In this document: piece after piece, positions 43,681 to 54,773 of the stretch
How positions within the stretch are numbered: position 1 is the first letter of the stretch
How the letters are laid out: each line of letters opens with the position of its first letter
Origin: Enhygromyxa salina
GTDB taxonomy: Bacteria; Myxococcota_A; Polyangia; Nannocystales; Nannocystaceae
Direction: 5' to 3'
Length of the DNA stretch: 64,000 nt
NCBI RefSeq assembly: GCF_002994615.1
Contig: NZ_PVNK01000281.1
Location: forward strand, 1 to 64,000
Position numbers and translations under genes: made by a program
Notes under the pieces: generated by a model
The model's database searches: none
What the model was told of the DNA's origin: nothing
What the model saw: only the letters and a program-made list of their open reading frames with translations

Positions 43681-43754
43681 GCCGAAGTACGCCAATCGGA
43701 ACGGCGGCCTGGCTCAGACCCAGGTGTGTGCGGGTTCGAGTCCCGCCTTCGGCA
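43681..43754 (+). tRNA. tRNA with leucine anticodon CAG and short variable loop
   Basis: 74 nt. Acceptor GCCGAAG / CTTCGGC perfect; D stem CGCC/GGCG; anticodon stem CCTGG/CCAGG, loop CTCAGAC, anticodon CAG (reads CTG, Leu); T arm GCGGG TTCGAGT CCCGC; discriminator A. Again class I, with a 5-nt variable loop TGTGT. Four bases separate it from the previous gene. Confidence 0.75.
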
Positions 43755-44210
43755 TCTCGCTCGATGACGGGCGCCCGGTCGCCGGACCGCCAGCGGTCCC
43801 GCCGAGCCCCAGCCGGGCGTCGTGGCCCCCCCGGCTTCCCGGACCGCCATCTCGGGGTCTTCCCCGCCTCCGAGCCCCCTTTTTTGTGGGCGCTCCTTCC
43901 GCCCAGACTTGCGAAGGCCTGGAAGGCCCCGGAACGTTCGGGTTCCAGGGGGCCGCCGACGGTCTGGCCACGAGACGAGGCCAATTCCGCCCAGAACCAC
44001 GTAGGCTGTCTCCTATGGCTGTTTGGAGCTCTCCGGGCGGGCCCGGCCAGGCGCCGCTCGGGGCCGAGTGATGTTCCTCAGAAGAATTCTCTTGCAACAA
44101 CCGCGTTTGCTGGGGACCCTCTGCACCCCAAGCAGAGTGCACGGGCTCGGCGGATCCTTGATCCCGGAACGTGAACTCCAACCCGATCCAACCCGACAGG
44201 TTCACACCCC
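43755..44210. other. Gene-less region downstream of the tRNA array
   Basis: No convincing coding frame. It contains a perfect short hairpin (GGACCGC/GCGGTCC, 43783-43798), a GAGCCCCC T6 G GGGCGCTC hairpin near 43872-43895 that could be the array's terminator, and a small hairpin CTCTGC/GCAGAG (44120-44138). No tRNA could be folded here. Confidence 0.5.
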
Positions 44211-44543
44211 ATGAAGAAGTTCCAAAAGCTCCTGGCGCTCGCCGCCCTCACTCCCTTCCTCGCCGCCTGCACCCCGTCCAACGAGGACGTGTGCAACCAC
44301 GTCATGGACATCATGAAAAAAGAGATGGGCGACGCCGAGGGGGCCAAGGAGCCCTCCGAGGAAGACATCAAGAAGTACACCGAGAAGTGCGTCAAGGACC
44401 TCGAGAAAGAGAAAGAGAAGATCGGGGCCGACGCGTACAAGAAGCAGGTCAAGTGCGTCATGGACGCGACCAAGATGGACGACCTGATGAAGTGCGACGA
44501 GGGCGACAAGGACGCCGAGGACGCCGACAAGAAAGAGGAGTAA
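44211..44543 (+). CDS. Small lysine-rich lipoprotein
   Basis: 110 residues from ATG at 44211. Lipoprotein signal KKFQKLLALAALTPFLAAC with lipobox LAAC. The mature part is highly charged (Lys/Asp/Glu-rich, for example KKYTEKCVKDLEKEKEKIGA) with four further Cys. Compositionally unlike its neighbours and codon-biased to AAG/GAG. No family recognised. Confidence 0.75.
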   Translation: MKKFQKLLALAALTPFLAACTPSNEDVCNHVMDIMKKEMGDAEGAKEPSEEDIKKYTEKCVKDLEKEKEKIGADAYKKQVKCVMDATKMDDLMKCDEGDKDAEDADKKEE

Positions 44544-44566
44544 TCCTCTTCGTCTGAAGACTCCCA

Positions 44567-44609
44567 ACGGCCACGGGGTCCGCTCGCCAACACGGCGACG
44601 GATCCCGTT
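44567..44609. terminator. Terminator-like hairpin
   Basis: CACGGGGTCCG and CGGATCCCGTTG pair (with a small internal difference) around GCTCGCC AACA CGGCGA, which extends the stem. It lies between the stops of convergent genes at 44543 and 44621 and is followed by TCATTT. Confidence 0.5.
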
Positions 44610-44620
44610 GTCATTTAAAG

Positions 44621-45736
44621 CTAGCAGCGCGTGGGCACGAAGTGGACGGCGTAGATCGGCGGGAGGTGGGCGCTGATGTTGACGAAGCTGTCGCCCGCGT
44701 CCTCGGTGATCCAGAGGTTGCCGGTCGTCGACCCGAGCGCGAGCCGCTGCCCGCTCTGATCGATGTCGAGCGCGTGGCGGTAGACGATGTCGTAGGCGTG
44801 GTCCTGCGGCAGGCCCTTGCGCAGCACGTCGAAGCTCCGGCCGCCGTCGCGCGTGCGGGTGACGACCATCCGACCGTCGACGGGGACGCGGCGTTGGTCG
44901 CTGATCCCGGGCACGAAGTAGGCGGTGTCGGGATCGCGGGGGTGGACGGCGACGGCGAAGCCGAAGGTCGACGGCCCGGCCTCCTCGACCTCGACCCAGG
45001 TCCGCGCGCCGTCTTCGCTGCGCCAGATCCCGCAGTGGTGCTGGGCCCACAGACGATCGAAGTCGACGGGGCACGCGACCACGCGGTGCGGGTCTTGGAT
45101 CACGGGGTCGCCGGCCTGATCGGGCGGCATGAAGTTGGCCCGCATGCCCTCGGCCCGGACCGTCCAGGTCTCGCCGTCGTCGGTCGTCTCCCACACGCCG
45201 CCGCAGCTGACGCCAACGAGCACGCGCGCGCTGTCGCGGGGGTCGACGAGCACCGAGTGGATGCCCGGGTAGTCGGCCCCGCCGCCGAACCACCGCCGGC
45301 GCTCGGGGTGACGCCAGAGCGACTCGACGAGCTCCCAGGTCTCGCCGCGGTCGCGCGAGCGAAACAGGCCGCCGGGGATCGTCCCGGCCCACAGCTCGCC
45401 CGGGCGGTCGGCGCCGCCCGGCTCGAGCGCCCAGATGACCTGGAGAGCCCACGGGATGCTGCGGCCGTCGGCCTGGAGGTCCTCGTCTTTGGGCTTGGGC
45501 GGGTACTCGGGCACGCCGACCTCGACCCAGCTGGCGCCGTCGTCCTCGGACCGGTGGAGCTTGGCGCCGAAGTGACCGTGATCGATCGCGGCGTACCAGC
45601 TGCCGTCGCGGACGTCGGTCAGGGCCAGGGTCACGTTGTCGCCGATGAACGAGGCGCGGTCGACGGACCAGCCCGACGCGTGATGACGCACCTCGAACAG
45701 GCCCTTGCGTGTGGATACCAGCAGCGTGTCGTTCAC
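44621..45736 (-). CDS. BNR-repeat sialidase-like beta-propeller protein
   Basis: 371 residues from ATG at 45736. It carries several BNR/Asp-box turns (SEDDGASW, SRDRGETW, TTDDGETW, SEDGARTW, TRDGGRSF), giving a six-bladed propeller like sialidases and photosystem assembly factors. No signal peptide is obvious and classic sialidase Arg-triad residues cannot be assigned, so an enzymatic role is uncertain. The stop is a CTAG-containing end (CTAGCAGCGC at 44621-44630) reminiscent of the palindromic repeat. Its start is four bases after the stop of the MoaD-like gene: the pair is an operon. Confidence 0.82.
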   Translation of the reverse strand: MNDTLLVSTRKGLFEVRHHASGWSVDRASFIGDNVTLALTDVRDGSWYAAIDHGHFGAKLHRSEDDGASWVEVGVPEYPPKPKDEDLQADGRSIPWALQVIWALEPGGADRPGELWAGTIPGGLFRSRDRGETWELVESLWRHPERRRWFGGGADYPGIHSVLVDPRDSARVLVGVSCGGVWETTDDGETWTVRAEGMRANFMPPDQAGDPVIQDPHRVVACPVDFDRLWAQHHCGIWRSEDGARTWVEVEEAGPSTFGFAVAVHPRDPDTAYFVPGISDQRRVPVDGRMVVTRTRDGGRSFDVLRKGLPQDHAYDIVYRHALDIDQSGQRLALGSTTGNLWITEDAGDSFVNISAHLPPIYAVHFVPTRC

Positions 45737-45740
45737 GAAC

Positions 45741-46010
45741 TCAGCCTCCCGAGAGGGCCTGGATGACGTAGATCTCGGACGCGGGGGTGACCGCGTCGCC
45801 GAGCCCGACGCGATCGCGGATCTGCTGGCCGTCGACGAACACGTTCATGTGCTTGCGGACCGCGCCCTGCTCGTCGAGGACGTAGCCCCGCAAGCGAGGG
45901 TTTTGGTCAAACACCGCGGCCAGGACCTCGCCGACGGTCGCGCCCTCGACGGTCGTCGTCGGACACGCGACGTGTCGCTGAAGGTTGGCCGTGAAGTGGA
46001 CGGTGGGCAT
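45741..46010 (-). CDS. MoaD/ThiS-family ubiquitin-like sulfur carrier
   Basis: 89 residues from ATG at 46010. Beta-grasp fold signs: VHFTANLQRHV, VEGATVGEVLAAVFDQNP, VRKHMNVFVDGQQI and the C-terminal QALSGG. The Gly-Gly tail is where E1-type enzymes form a thiocarboxylate, so a sulfur-carrier function is expected. Its operon partner is the BNR protein, a pairing seen elsewhere in bacteria; a MoeB-rhodanese E1 is encoded at 35651. Confidence 0.88.
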   Translation of the reverse strand: MPTVHFTANLQRHVACPTTTVEGATVGEVLAAVFDQNPRLRGYVLDEQGAVRKHMNVFVDGQQIRDRVGLGDAVTPASEIYVIQALSGG

Positions 46011-46158
46011 CGCAGCGATCCGGCGGCTTGCCCCCCATGATGCGTGCGCGGGCGACCTTTGAGCAAGCAAGCTCGGCTTCACCGGAGCACGAGCCCCCCT
46101 CAGGGGTGGCCACGCAGTCGTCTGCGAGGCCCCGCGCACGTCGGCTGCGGGGGTCGAA

Positions 46159-47742
<1,584 letters not shown>

Positions 47743-47910
47743 GGGTTTCTCAGTCAGGTTAGCGGCGGGGTCTTGAAGTCCATCGCCGTGGTGCAGAGCA
47801 AGGGCGGTGCCAGGTCGGCACGGGGGGTCAGGACCGGCTCTGAGCCGCGTGGAGCGCGGCTCGAGCTGTTGGGCCAGGCCGGGCGAGCATCGGACCACTG
47901 TCGGCCGGAC

Positions 47911-47938
47911 TGACCGACGGTTGGCAGACCGTCGGTCA
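47911..47938. terminator. Terminator-like perfect inverted repeat at the membrane-protein stop
   Basis: TGACCGACGGT (47911-47921) and ACCGTCGGTCA (47928-47938) form a perfect 11-bp stem around TGGCAG. The TGA stop of the membrane-protein gene (47936-47938) is within the right arm. No U-tract. Confidence 0.5.
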
Positions 47939-49486
47939 GATGTTCGCGCGAACGCTGGGCAAACGCATCTTCCACAGAAATCCGTCGAAGTAAAAGTGAG
48001 CCATCGACTGGTACACGCCCCAAAACCCCAACCAGTAGGCGGTCCGATAGCCAAACAGCTCGGGACGATCGGCCTCGGGCACGATCCAGCGGCCCCAGTA
48101 CTTGAGCAGCATGATCGCGACACCGAACAGCAAGATCATGCCCAGATAGAAGAGCAGCGGGCGTCGCAAGGCGCGCCCGAGCGTCGGATCGTGCGCGAGC
48201 GGGCCCTGGTAGCGCTTGCGCTGGTACGCCCACACGAACACGCAGTACTCGACCGCGTGTGAAAAGGCGAAGGCCAGGTAGACCTTGATCGGGTCGAAGA
48301 CGAAGAAGCACAGCGCCAGGCCTGTGGTCCCCCCCGCCATCAGCAGGCGCGGGACGCTGCGAAGCCTGCTCGCCCGCCACTCGGCCCGCAGCCACAGCCC
48401 GTGAACGACGATCACGATCGCGATGGTCAGCGGCAGGGTCACCGAGCTGATCTGGTCGAGGAGCGACAAGAAGCCGGGGAGCACCGCCGCGGCGTCGTCG
48501 AAGTAGTCGACCGCGATCTCGCGGTACAGCGGGCCGAGGTACGCGAAGTAGAGCGGCAGCCAGCACAGGACCAGCGCGCGATCGGCCCAGCCCGGGACCT
48601 CGGCCGCCTCGCCCTCGAAGCGGCCCCGGGCCTTGGCGTTGTACATGCGCATGATCCCGTACTTCTGCATGTAGACGTGCCAGAAGTTCCACAGCGCAGC
48701 GATCACGGCGACGACGGCCATCACCTGCTCGACCGGGACACCCGACGTCACCTGGTGTCGCGCGAGCCAGGAACGCAGCAGCAGCGCGACGCCGATCAGC
48801 GCGAGGATGATCATCGAGGCCGCGAAGCGTGGACCGCCGGAGCTGGCGATCGCTTGCTCCGACGCCCCGGTCGCGCGGGCGGAGGTGTCGCTCGCGGGCA
48901 GCGTCGCCCGTCGGATCCGCTGCCAGTCGAGCCAGGTCGAGGCGAACAGCGCGGCCCCAAACCACCACCACGCCGGGTCGAAGCTCAGCGCGAGGCTGCG
49001 GGTCCAGATGTCGAGGATCAGCGCGACGCTCATCGTGCCGACCAAAACCCTGGCCAGCTCGCCGACGGGCGCGGCCGCCTCCCCGCCGTCGCGTCGGAGG
49101 ATCTGCAGCAGCAAGACCAAGAGCCCGGCCAGCGCACACACGGCGACCGGGCTCAGCACGAGCTCGCTGTCGGCGAGGAAGGGGCTGGCGGCCCAGGCCA
49201 ACAACAACACGGCCGGGAACAGCCAAAAGCGAGCCGGGTAGCGGCGCCGGACCTGCTTGTCCAGGTACACGTAGGGCAGGCCGAAGTGACGATGCAGATC
49301 CGTGATCGCGATCGTCAGCAAGTACAAGAACAGGTAGTCCTCGCGCGCGGGTCCGAGCAGGAGCAGCGGCCCGAGCACCCAGATCCAACTCAGCGAGTAC
49401 GCCGCCAGATCGACGAGCGGCGACACATGCCAGCCCACGACCTTCTCGTCGGGCTCGGGGAGGCGAAACGCGGCGCGCAGGCCCAT
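47936..49486 (-). CDS. Polytopic membrane protein, paralogue of the gene at 14853
   Basis: 516 residues from ATG at 49486 (upstream frame is open but not conserved). About twelve hydrophobic segments. Marks of the family: LHRHFGLPYVYLDKQVRRRY at the start, YMQKYGIMRMYNAKARGRF in the middle, SHAVEYCVFVWAYQRKRY later and MAHFYFDGFLWKMR at the end; the last two match the protein at 14853-15911. The role is unknown. It lies divergent from GAPDH with ~127 bp between starts and ends in a strong hairpin before the sigma54 activator gene. Confidence 0.78.
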   Translation of the reverse strand: MGLRAAFRLPEPDEKVVGWHVSPLVDLAAYSLSWIWVLGPLLLLGPAREDYLFLYLLTIAITDLHRHFGLPYVYLDKQVRRRYPARFWLFPAVLLLAWAASPFLADSELVLSPVAVCALAGLLVLLLQILRRDGGEAAAPVGELARVLVGTMSVALILDIWTRSLALSFDPAWWWFGAALFASTWLDWQRIRRATLPASDTSARATGASEQAIASSGGPRFAASMIILALIGVALLLRSWLARHQVTSGVPVEQVMAVVAVIAALWNFWHVYMQKYGIMRMYNAKARGRFEGEAAEVPGWADRALVLCWLPLYFAYLGPLYREIAVDYFDDAAAVLPGFLSLLDQISSVTLPLTIAIVIVVHGLWLRAEWRASRLRSVPRLLMAGGTTGLALCFFVFDPIKVYLAFAFSHAVEYCVFVWAYQRKRYQGPLAHDPTLGRALRRPLLFYLGMILLFGVAIMLLKYWGRWIVPEADRPELFGYRTAYWLGFWGVYQSMAHFYFDGFLWKMRLPSVRANI

Positions 49487-49613
49487 CCCGCCGACGGTAC
49501 CCGCGCCGACAAAGAAGGTCGACCCGCGCCAATTGCGGTCGCGGGCTGCGCAAACACACAAAACGGTATTCCGCGCGAGTTGCCAGGATCGTGCGAGCTG
49601 TACACTCCGACCA

Positions 49614-50621
<1,008 letters not shown>

Positions 50622-50674
50622 GGCTCGGCCGAGTCCGGCGCCGAAGCCCGGCTCGATCTGCTTTCAGTGGACGA

Positions 50675-50731
50675 CTCGATCGGCTCGCCGGTCGGGTCGT
50701 TCAACTCGACCCGACCGGCGAACCGATCGAG
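50675..50731. terminator. Strong bidirectional terminator hairpin
   Basis: CTCGATCGGCTCGCCGGTCG... (50675-50699) pairs with CGACCCGACCGGCGA...CGATCGAG (50707-50731) almost perfectly for ~25 bp around a seven-base loop (TTCAACT). It lies between the convergent GAPDH and TauE-like stops. Confidence 0.7.
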
Positions 50732-50754
50732 CTCGAGGGCGTGGCGTGGCGCGC

Positions 50755-51567
50755 TCAGGCGAAGGCCGAGTAGAGCATCAAGACGCCCGCGACGGTGACC
50801 ATGACCAGCACGAACCAGCGCACGAGCGAGGCGCCCTTCTCGAGCTGCCAGCGCACCCCGAGCCACGCGCCGCCCATCGTCCCGGCGGCGAGCACGAAGG
50901 CGGGCGTCCACGCGACCTGCCCGGCGAACGCAAACACCGGCAGCGCGAGGCAGGTGTAGGCGAAGATCAGGCTGGCCTTGACGGAGTTGGCGCGGACGAG
51001 GTCGTAGCCGAGGTGTCCGCTGAGCAGCGCGAGCAAGGGGAAGCCGACGCCGGACTGAAGGAAGCCGCCGTAGAGGCCGACCGCCAGCGCCAGCGCGTAG
51101 GTCATCGGCTTCGGCGAGCGCTCCTGGTCGGGTGGATGCAAGAAGCGGTCGGGCTTGATGACCAAGATCACAGCCCACAGCAGCAAGATGATCCCGAGCA
51201 AGGGACGAAACAGCTCGTCGTCGAGGCGCGTCGCCAGCCACGAGCCGAGCAACGCGCCCGCCATGATCGGCGGAGCCAGGCGCAAGCTCAGCTTATGCGC
51301 GTGGACCCCGTTTTTGTGGAAGGCGCCGACGAGGGTGGCGTTTTGCAGGAGGATGGCGACGCGGATCGTGCCGTTGGCGGTGCTGGGCGGGACGCCGAGT
51401 CCGATCAAGATCGGGATGGCCAAGAACGACCCGCCGCCGGCCATCGCGTTGACGATGCCGGCCATGACGCCGGCTCCGAGCAGCAGCGCGAGATCGAGCC
51501 ACGGGTTGCCGAGCAGGCTCAAACCGCCGAGGTTCGGGATCGGGATCGCGTCGAGCGCGGCGAGCAC
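50755..51567 (-). CDS. TauE/SafE-family membrane exporter
   Basis: 270 residues from GTG at 51567. About eight hydrophobic helices with the family start AGVMAGIVNAMAGGGSFLAIP, followed by LGVPPSTANGTIRVAIL, and a symmetric second half with LYGGFLQSGVGFPLLALLSG. Members export sulfite, sulfoacetate or other small organic anions. Substrate cannot be inferred here. Convergent with GAPDH. Confidence 0.87.
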   Translation of the reverse strand: MLAALDAIPIPNLGGLSLLGNPWLDLALLLGAGVMAGIVNAMAGGGSFLAIPILIGLGVPPSTANGTIRVAILLQNATLVGAFHKNGVHAHKLSLRLAPPIMAGALLGSWLATRLDDELFRPLLGIILLLWAVILVIKPDRFLHPPDQERSPKPMTYALALAVGLYGGFLQSGVGFPLLALLSGHLGYDLVRANSVKASLIFAYTCLALPVFAFAGQVAWTPAFVLAAGTMGGAWLGVRWQLEKGASLVRWFVLVMVTVAGVLMLYSAFA

Positions 51568-51644
51568 GGGCGGACGCTAGCCCAAATGGCCAGCGAGCAA
51601 CACCTGGGCGCCCGCGGGAACGCCCGAGGTGATAGCGTCTGGCG

Positions 51645-53258
51645 ATGCGTCGCCATCTGCTGAGCGCCGCGATCCTCGCGGTCGGGTGCGGTGGCCAGGT
51701 CACCGAGGCCGCCGACACCGGCGAGAGCGCGACCGACACCGACACGGGTCCGAGCTGCGTCATCGCCTCACTCGACTGCGAGTGCACCTCGAGCGGCAGC
51801 TGCGAGCCGGGCCTCGAGTGCGTGGCTGGCGTGTGCGCCGAGCCAGCCAGCGACGAGGAGTCGGGCGCCTGCACCGAGCTCGGCTGCGCCTGCGAGGGCG
51901 AGGGCGAGGAGGCGTGCGACGAGGGGTTGTCGTGCATCGACGGGGTCTGCGGGATCGACACCTGCGGCGACGGCATCGTCGACCCCGGCGAGGCCTGCGA
52001 CGACGCCAACAACATCGACGGCGACGGCTGCGACAACGACTGCACCCCGACCGAGATCCTCGAGCTCTCGCTCGGCGGCGTCCACACCTGCGCGCTGATC
52101 GAGGGCGGTCGCATTCGCTGTTGGGGCCACAACGGCGCCGGCCAGATCGGGCTCGGCGCGACCGAGGACATCGGCGACAACGAGACCCCGTCGCTGGCTC
52201 CGGATCTGCCCCTGCCCGCGGCCGTCGACGTCGAGGCCGGCGGGGCCCACACCTGCGCGCTGTTCGAGAACGGCGACGTGCGCTGCTGGGGCTTCAACAG
52301 CGCGGGCCAGCTCGGCTACGGCAACACCGCCGAGGTCCTGGCGATCGGCGACAACGAGACCCTCGAGGGCCTCGCGAAGATCGACCTGGTCGCGCCCGCC
52401 AACGAGATCGACGTCGGCGTGCTCCAGACCTGCGCGCGCGTGGCCGGCCAGCTGCGCTGCTGGGGCGGCGGGAACTACGGGCAGCTCGGGCTGGCCTCGA
52501 CCGCGAACGTCGGCGACGACGAGCTGCCCCTCGACGTGCCCGCGGTCATGATCGGCAGCGAGCCGGTCAAGCTCGCGGTCGACGGCGCCCACGGCTGCGC
52601 GATCATGGCCGGAGGCGGCGTCCGCTGCTGGGGCCGCGGCGACAGCGGCCAGCTCGGCCTCGGCAGCACCGCCCACATCGGCGACAACGAACACCCCGAC
52701 ACGGTCGCCGAGCTCGAGCTGATCCCGCCCTCGCTGCCCCGCGACACCACCGTCGTCGACCTCGCCGTCGGCCTCGTCCACAGCTGCGCGCTGCTCTCGA
52801 CCGGCGACGTGCTGTGCTGGGGCGCCAGCCTCTCGGGCCAGATCGGCCAGGGCACCCATCAGGCGTGGGGCAACCAGGCGGGCGAGACGCCCTCGGCGCT
52901 GACCCCGATCGAGCTCGGCGGCCCCGCGCTGGCGATCGCCGCCGGCTATCAACACAGCTGCGCCCTGCTCGACGGCGGCGACGTGCGCTGCTGGGGCAAC
53001 GCCGAGGCCGGCCAGCTCGGCTACGGAGACGAGGAGCCCGTCGGCCTGACCGACCTGCCCGCCGACCGCGACCCCCTCGAGCTCGGCGGCACCGCCAGGT
53101 ACATCGCCGCGGGCGGCCTTCACAGCTGCGCGGTGCTCGAGGGCGAGGGCGTGATCTGCTGGGGCAACAACGAGTACGGCCAGCTCGGCTACGGCTTCAC
53201 CCACACGATCGGCGACGACGAGCTGCCCGAGGTCGCCGGGCTCGTCGACTTGCTGTGA
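51645..53258 (+). CDS. RCC1-repeat lipoprotein with DUF4215-like Cys-rich repeat
   Basis: 537 residues. Lipoprotein signal (LSAAILAVGC) with lipobox at about 15; then a Cys-rich region (about 38-110) ending in a DUF4215-like myxobacterial repeat (CGDGIVDPGEACDD...CDNDC). The rest is a propeller of RCC1/BLIP-II-type repeats, each with GGxHTCALxxxGxxRCWGxNxxGQLGxG (seven or so blades). Predicted surface-exposed lipoprotein. It stands between the TauE-like gene (divergent, 78 bp) and the ApaH-like gene (same strand, 51 bp). Confidence 0.88.
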   Translation: MRRHLLSAAILAVGCGGQVTEAADTGESATDTDTGPSCVIASLDCECTSSGSCEPGLECVAGVCAEPASDEESGACTELGCACEGEGEEACDEGLSCIDGVCGIDTCGDGIVDPGEACDDANNIDGDGCDNDCTPTEILELSLGGVHTCALIEGGRIRCWGHNGAGQIGLGATEDIGDNETPSLAPDLPLPAAVDVEAGGAHTCALFENGDVRCWGFNSAGQLGYGNTAEVLAIGDNETLEGLAKIDLVAPANEIDVGVLQTCARVAGQLRCWGGGNYGQLGLASTANVGDDELPLDVPAVMIGSEPVKLAVDGAHGCAIMAGGGVRCWGRGDSGQLGLGSTAHIGDNEHPDTVAELELIPPSLPRDTTVVDLAVGLVHSCALLSTGDVLCWGASLSGQIGQGTHQAWGNQAGETPSALTPIELGGPALAIAAGYQHSCALLDGGDVRCWGNAEAGQLGYGDEEPVGLTDLPADRDPLELGGTARYIAAGGLHSCAVLEGEGVICWGNNEYGQLGYGFTHTIGDDELPEVAGLVDLL

Positions 53259-53309
53259 GGGCTGGGGCTCAAGGCCCGCGCTGCCAGGCGGCCGTGCTAG
53301 CTTGAGCGA

Positions 53310-54035
53310 GTGCGCTGGATCGTCGGCGACCTCCAAGGCTGCGCGCGCGAGCTCGAAGATCTGCTCCGCGCGATCCACTTTGACGCCGGGCGCGACCAGC
53401 TGTGGGCGGCCGGCGACCTCGTCAACCGCGGGCCCGACTCGCTGGCCACCCTTCGGCTGTGGCGCGAGCTCGGCGGCCTCGGGGTGATCGGCAACCACGA
53501 GGTCTACACGCTGTGCGCCCGCAGCGGCCGCTGGCCTCGCAAGCACGACACCCTCGACGAGCTCTACGCGGCGCCCGACGCCGAGGAGCTCCTCGCCTCG
53601 CTCCGGGCGCTGCCCGCGATGGCCCTGCTCCCCGCGGCCGACGGCGCGCGCGACGTGTGGCTGGTCCACGCGGGCGTCCACCCGCAGTGGCGCGACCTCG
53701 GCGAAGCCGCGGCGCGGCTCGACGCTCGCGAGCACGACGACGACTGGCTCACCTCCGACGAGCTCTCCTTCGTCACGCGCGTGCGCTGCTGTACGGCGAC
53801 CGGCGAGCGCAACCGCTTCGACCGCTTGCCCGAAGATTGCCCGCCGCCCTTTCAGGCGTGGGACGCCTTCTATGACGGCGACGCGATCATCGTGCACGGC
53901 CACTGGGCGCGGCGGGGGCACTACCGCGGAGCCAAGACGATCGGGCTCGACTCGGGCTGTGTGTACGGCGGACCCCTGACGGCCTGGTGCGTCGAGGAGG
54001 ACCGCGTCGTGCAGGTCCCGAGCCGCAAATCGTGA
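53310..54035 (+). CDS. ApaH-like metallophosphatase (bis(5'-nucleosyl)-tetraphosphatase type)
   Basis: 241 residues from GTG at 53310. The calcineurin-type metal motifs occur in order: GDLQGC (about 7), GDLVNRGPDS (about 36), GNHE (about 61), VHAG (about 120) and GHW (about 198). GDLVNRGPDS and the overall spacing match the symmetrical Ap4A hydrolase ApaH more than the PrpE or generic phosphatases. It would hydrolyse Ap4A to two ADP. Cytoplasmic. Confidence 0.86.
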   Translation: MRWIVGDLQGCARELEDLLRAIHFDAGRDQLWAAGDLVNRGPDSLATLRLWRELGGLGVIGNHEVYTLCARSGRWPRKHDTLDELYAAPDAEELLASLRALPAMALLPAADGARDVWLVHAGVHPQWRDLGEAAARLDAREHDDDWLTSDELSFVTRVRCCTATGERNRFDRLPEDCPPPFQAWDAFYDGDAIIVHGHWARRGHYRGAKTIGLDSGCVYGGPLTAWCVEEDRVVQVPSRKS

Positions 54036-54188
54036 CCTTGGCCCGAACGCAGCAAGGATTCGGGAACCTAACAAAACTAGAGAGTGCGCGACTCCGCGCA
54101 GGATCGGCGCGTTTTCGAGCCAGATCGCTCTCAGCGCTGGCCCAGATCCTAATGATGCTACTTTCTGTCCAACTGGCCACATTTTAGG

Positions 54189-54216
54189 TTGCCTTCTACC
54201 CGTGATTGGAGATACT
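54189..54216 (+). promoter_or_regulatory. Possible promoter of the small PE-repeat lipoprotein
   Basis: TTGCCT (54189-54194) and GATACT (54211-54216) are spaced by 16 bp, 43 bp before the ATG at 54259, in an AT-richer region. Confidence 0.35.
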
Positions 54217-54258
54217 TTTTCTGCGGCGGATGAAGACCTCCTGAAAGCGAGCCGAGCG

Positions 54259-54603
54259 ATGAAGAAGTACACACGAGTTCTGTTCCTGTTGGCGCTTCCC
54301 ATGATCTTTGCGACCGGTTGCGCAGAAGGGGTGACCTCGCCGGACGAGCAGCTCCGAGGCGTCCCGGCCGATGAGGGCGGGGAGGAGGACACCCCGTGCG
54401 TGGAGGACGACTGCCCCCCGATCGCGCCGCTCCTCGAGGGTGAGTGCGACAACTGGATGGAGTGCGAGAACGTCGACGACGTGTGCCAGTGGGTGTTCTA
54501 CGAGGAGTGCGTCGAGCCCGACCCGGAGCCCGAGCCCGAGCCCGAGCCGGACCCCGACCGTGAGCGCCCGTGCGAGACCGAGCACCAAGACGCTCCCGTC
54601 TGA
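54259..54603 (+). CDS. Small lipoprotein with PE repeat tail
   Basis: 114 residues. Signal and lipobox: KKYTRVLFLLALPMIFATGC. The mature part is acidic and Cys-containing (PCVEDDCPP, GECDNWMECENVDDVCQW) and ends in a Pro-Glu/Asp dipeptide run (EPDPEPEPEPEPDPD) before RPCETEHQ. Unknown function; likely displayed on the cell surface. A PE run could extend through the envelope. Confidence 0.78.
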   Translation: MKKYTRVLFLLALPMIFATGCAEGVTSPDEQLRGVPADEGGEEDTPCVEDDCPPIAPLLEGECDNWMECENVDDVCQWVFYEECVEPDPEPEPEPEPDPDRERPCETEHQDAPV

Positions 54604-54728
54604 GCCCGGACTATCCAAACCACCGATCTCGACCCCGCCGCTCTCGGCCGCTGCGACCCAGCGTCCCGTGAGCGGCGGGTTTCAATTTTGGTCGCCTGGC
54701 CGGGTCCGGGGCCTGGCAACCAAAGCAA

Positions 54729-54759
54729 GAGCCGGCCGCAGCGAGGCTGCGACCGGCTC
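54729..54759. terminator. Terminator hairpin between convergent genes
   Basis: GAGCCGGCCGCAGC / GCTGCGACCGGCTC with a GAG loop and a single mismatch, between the stops at 54603 (+) and 54774 (-). On the minus strand it is followed by TTGCTTTGG, a weak U-rich run. Confidence 0.65.
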
Positions 54760-54773
54760 GAGCGTGGACGCGA

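Noticed and set aside
43181-44000. Minus-strand frames with GGLEPP-like sequence
   Set aside because: These are translated antisense tRNA T-arms, a frequent artefact over tRNA clusters.
44621-44630. CTAGCAGCGC at the BNR gene end as a copy of the element
   Set aside because: Only the first eight bases match the element's end; no further arm follows, so descent is not supported, although the stop position is curious.
51768-54452. 894-residue minus-strand frame opposite the RCC1 and ApaH-like genes
   Set aside because: Ala/Val/Asp-rich antisense of tandem repeats; the plus-strand genes are clear.
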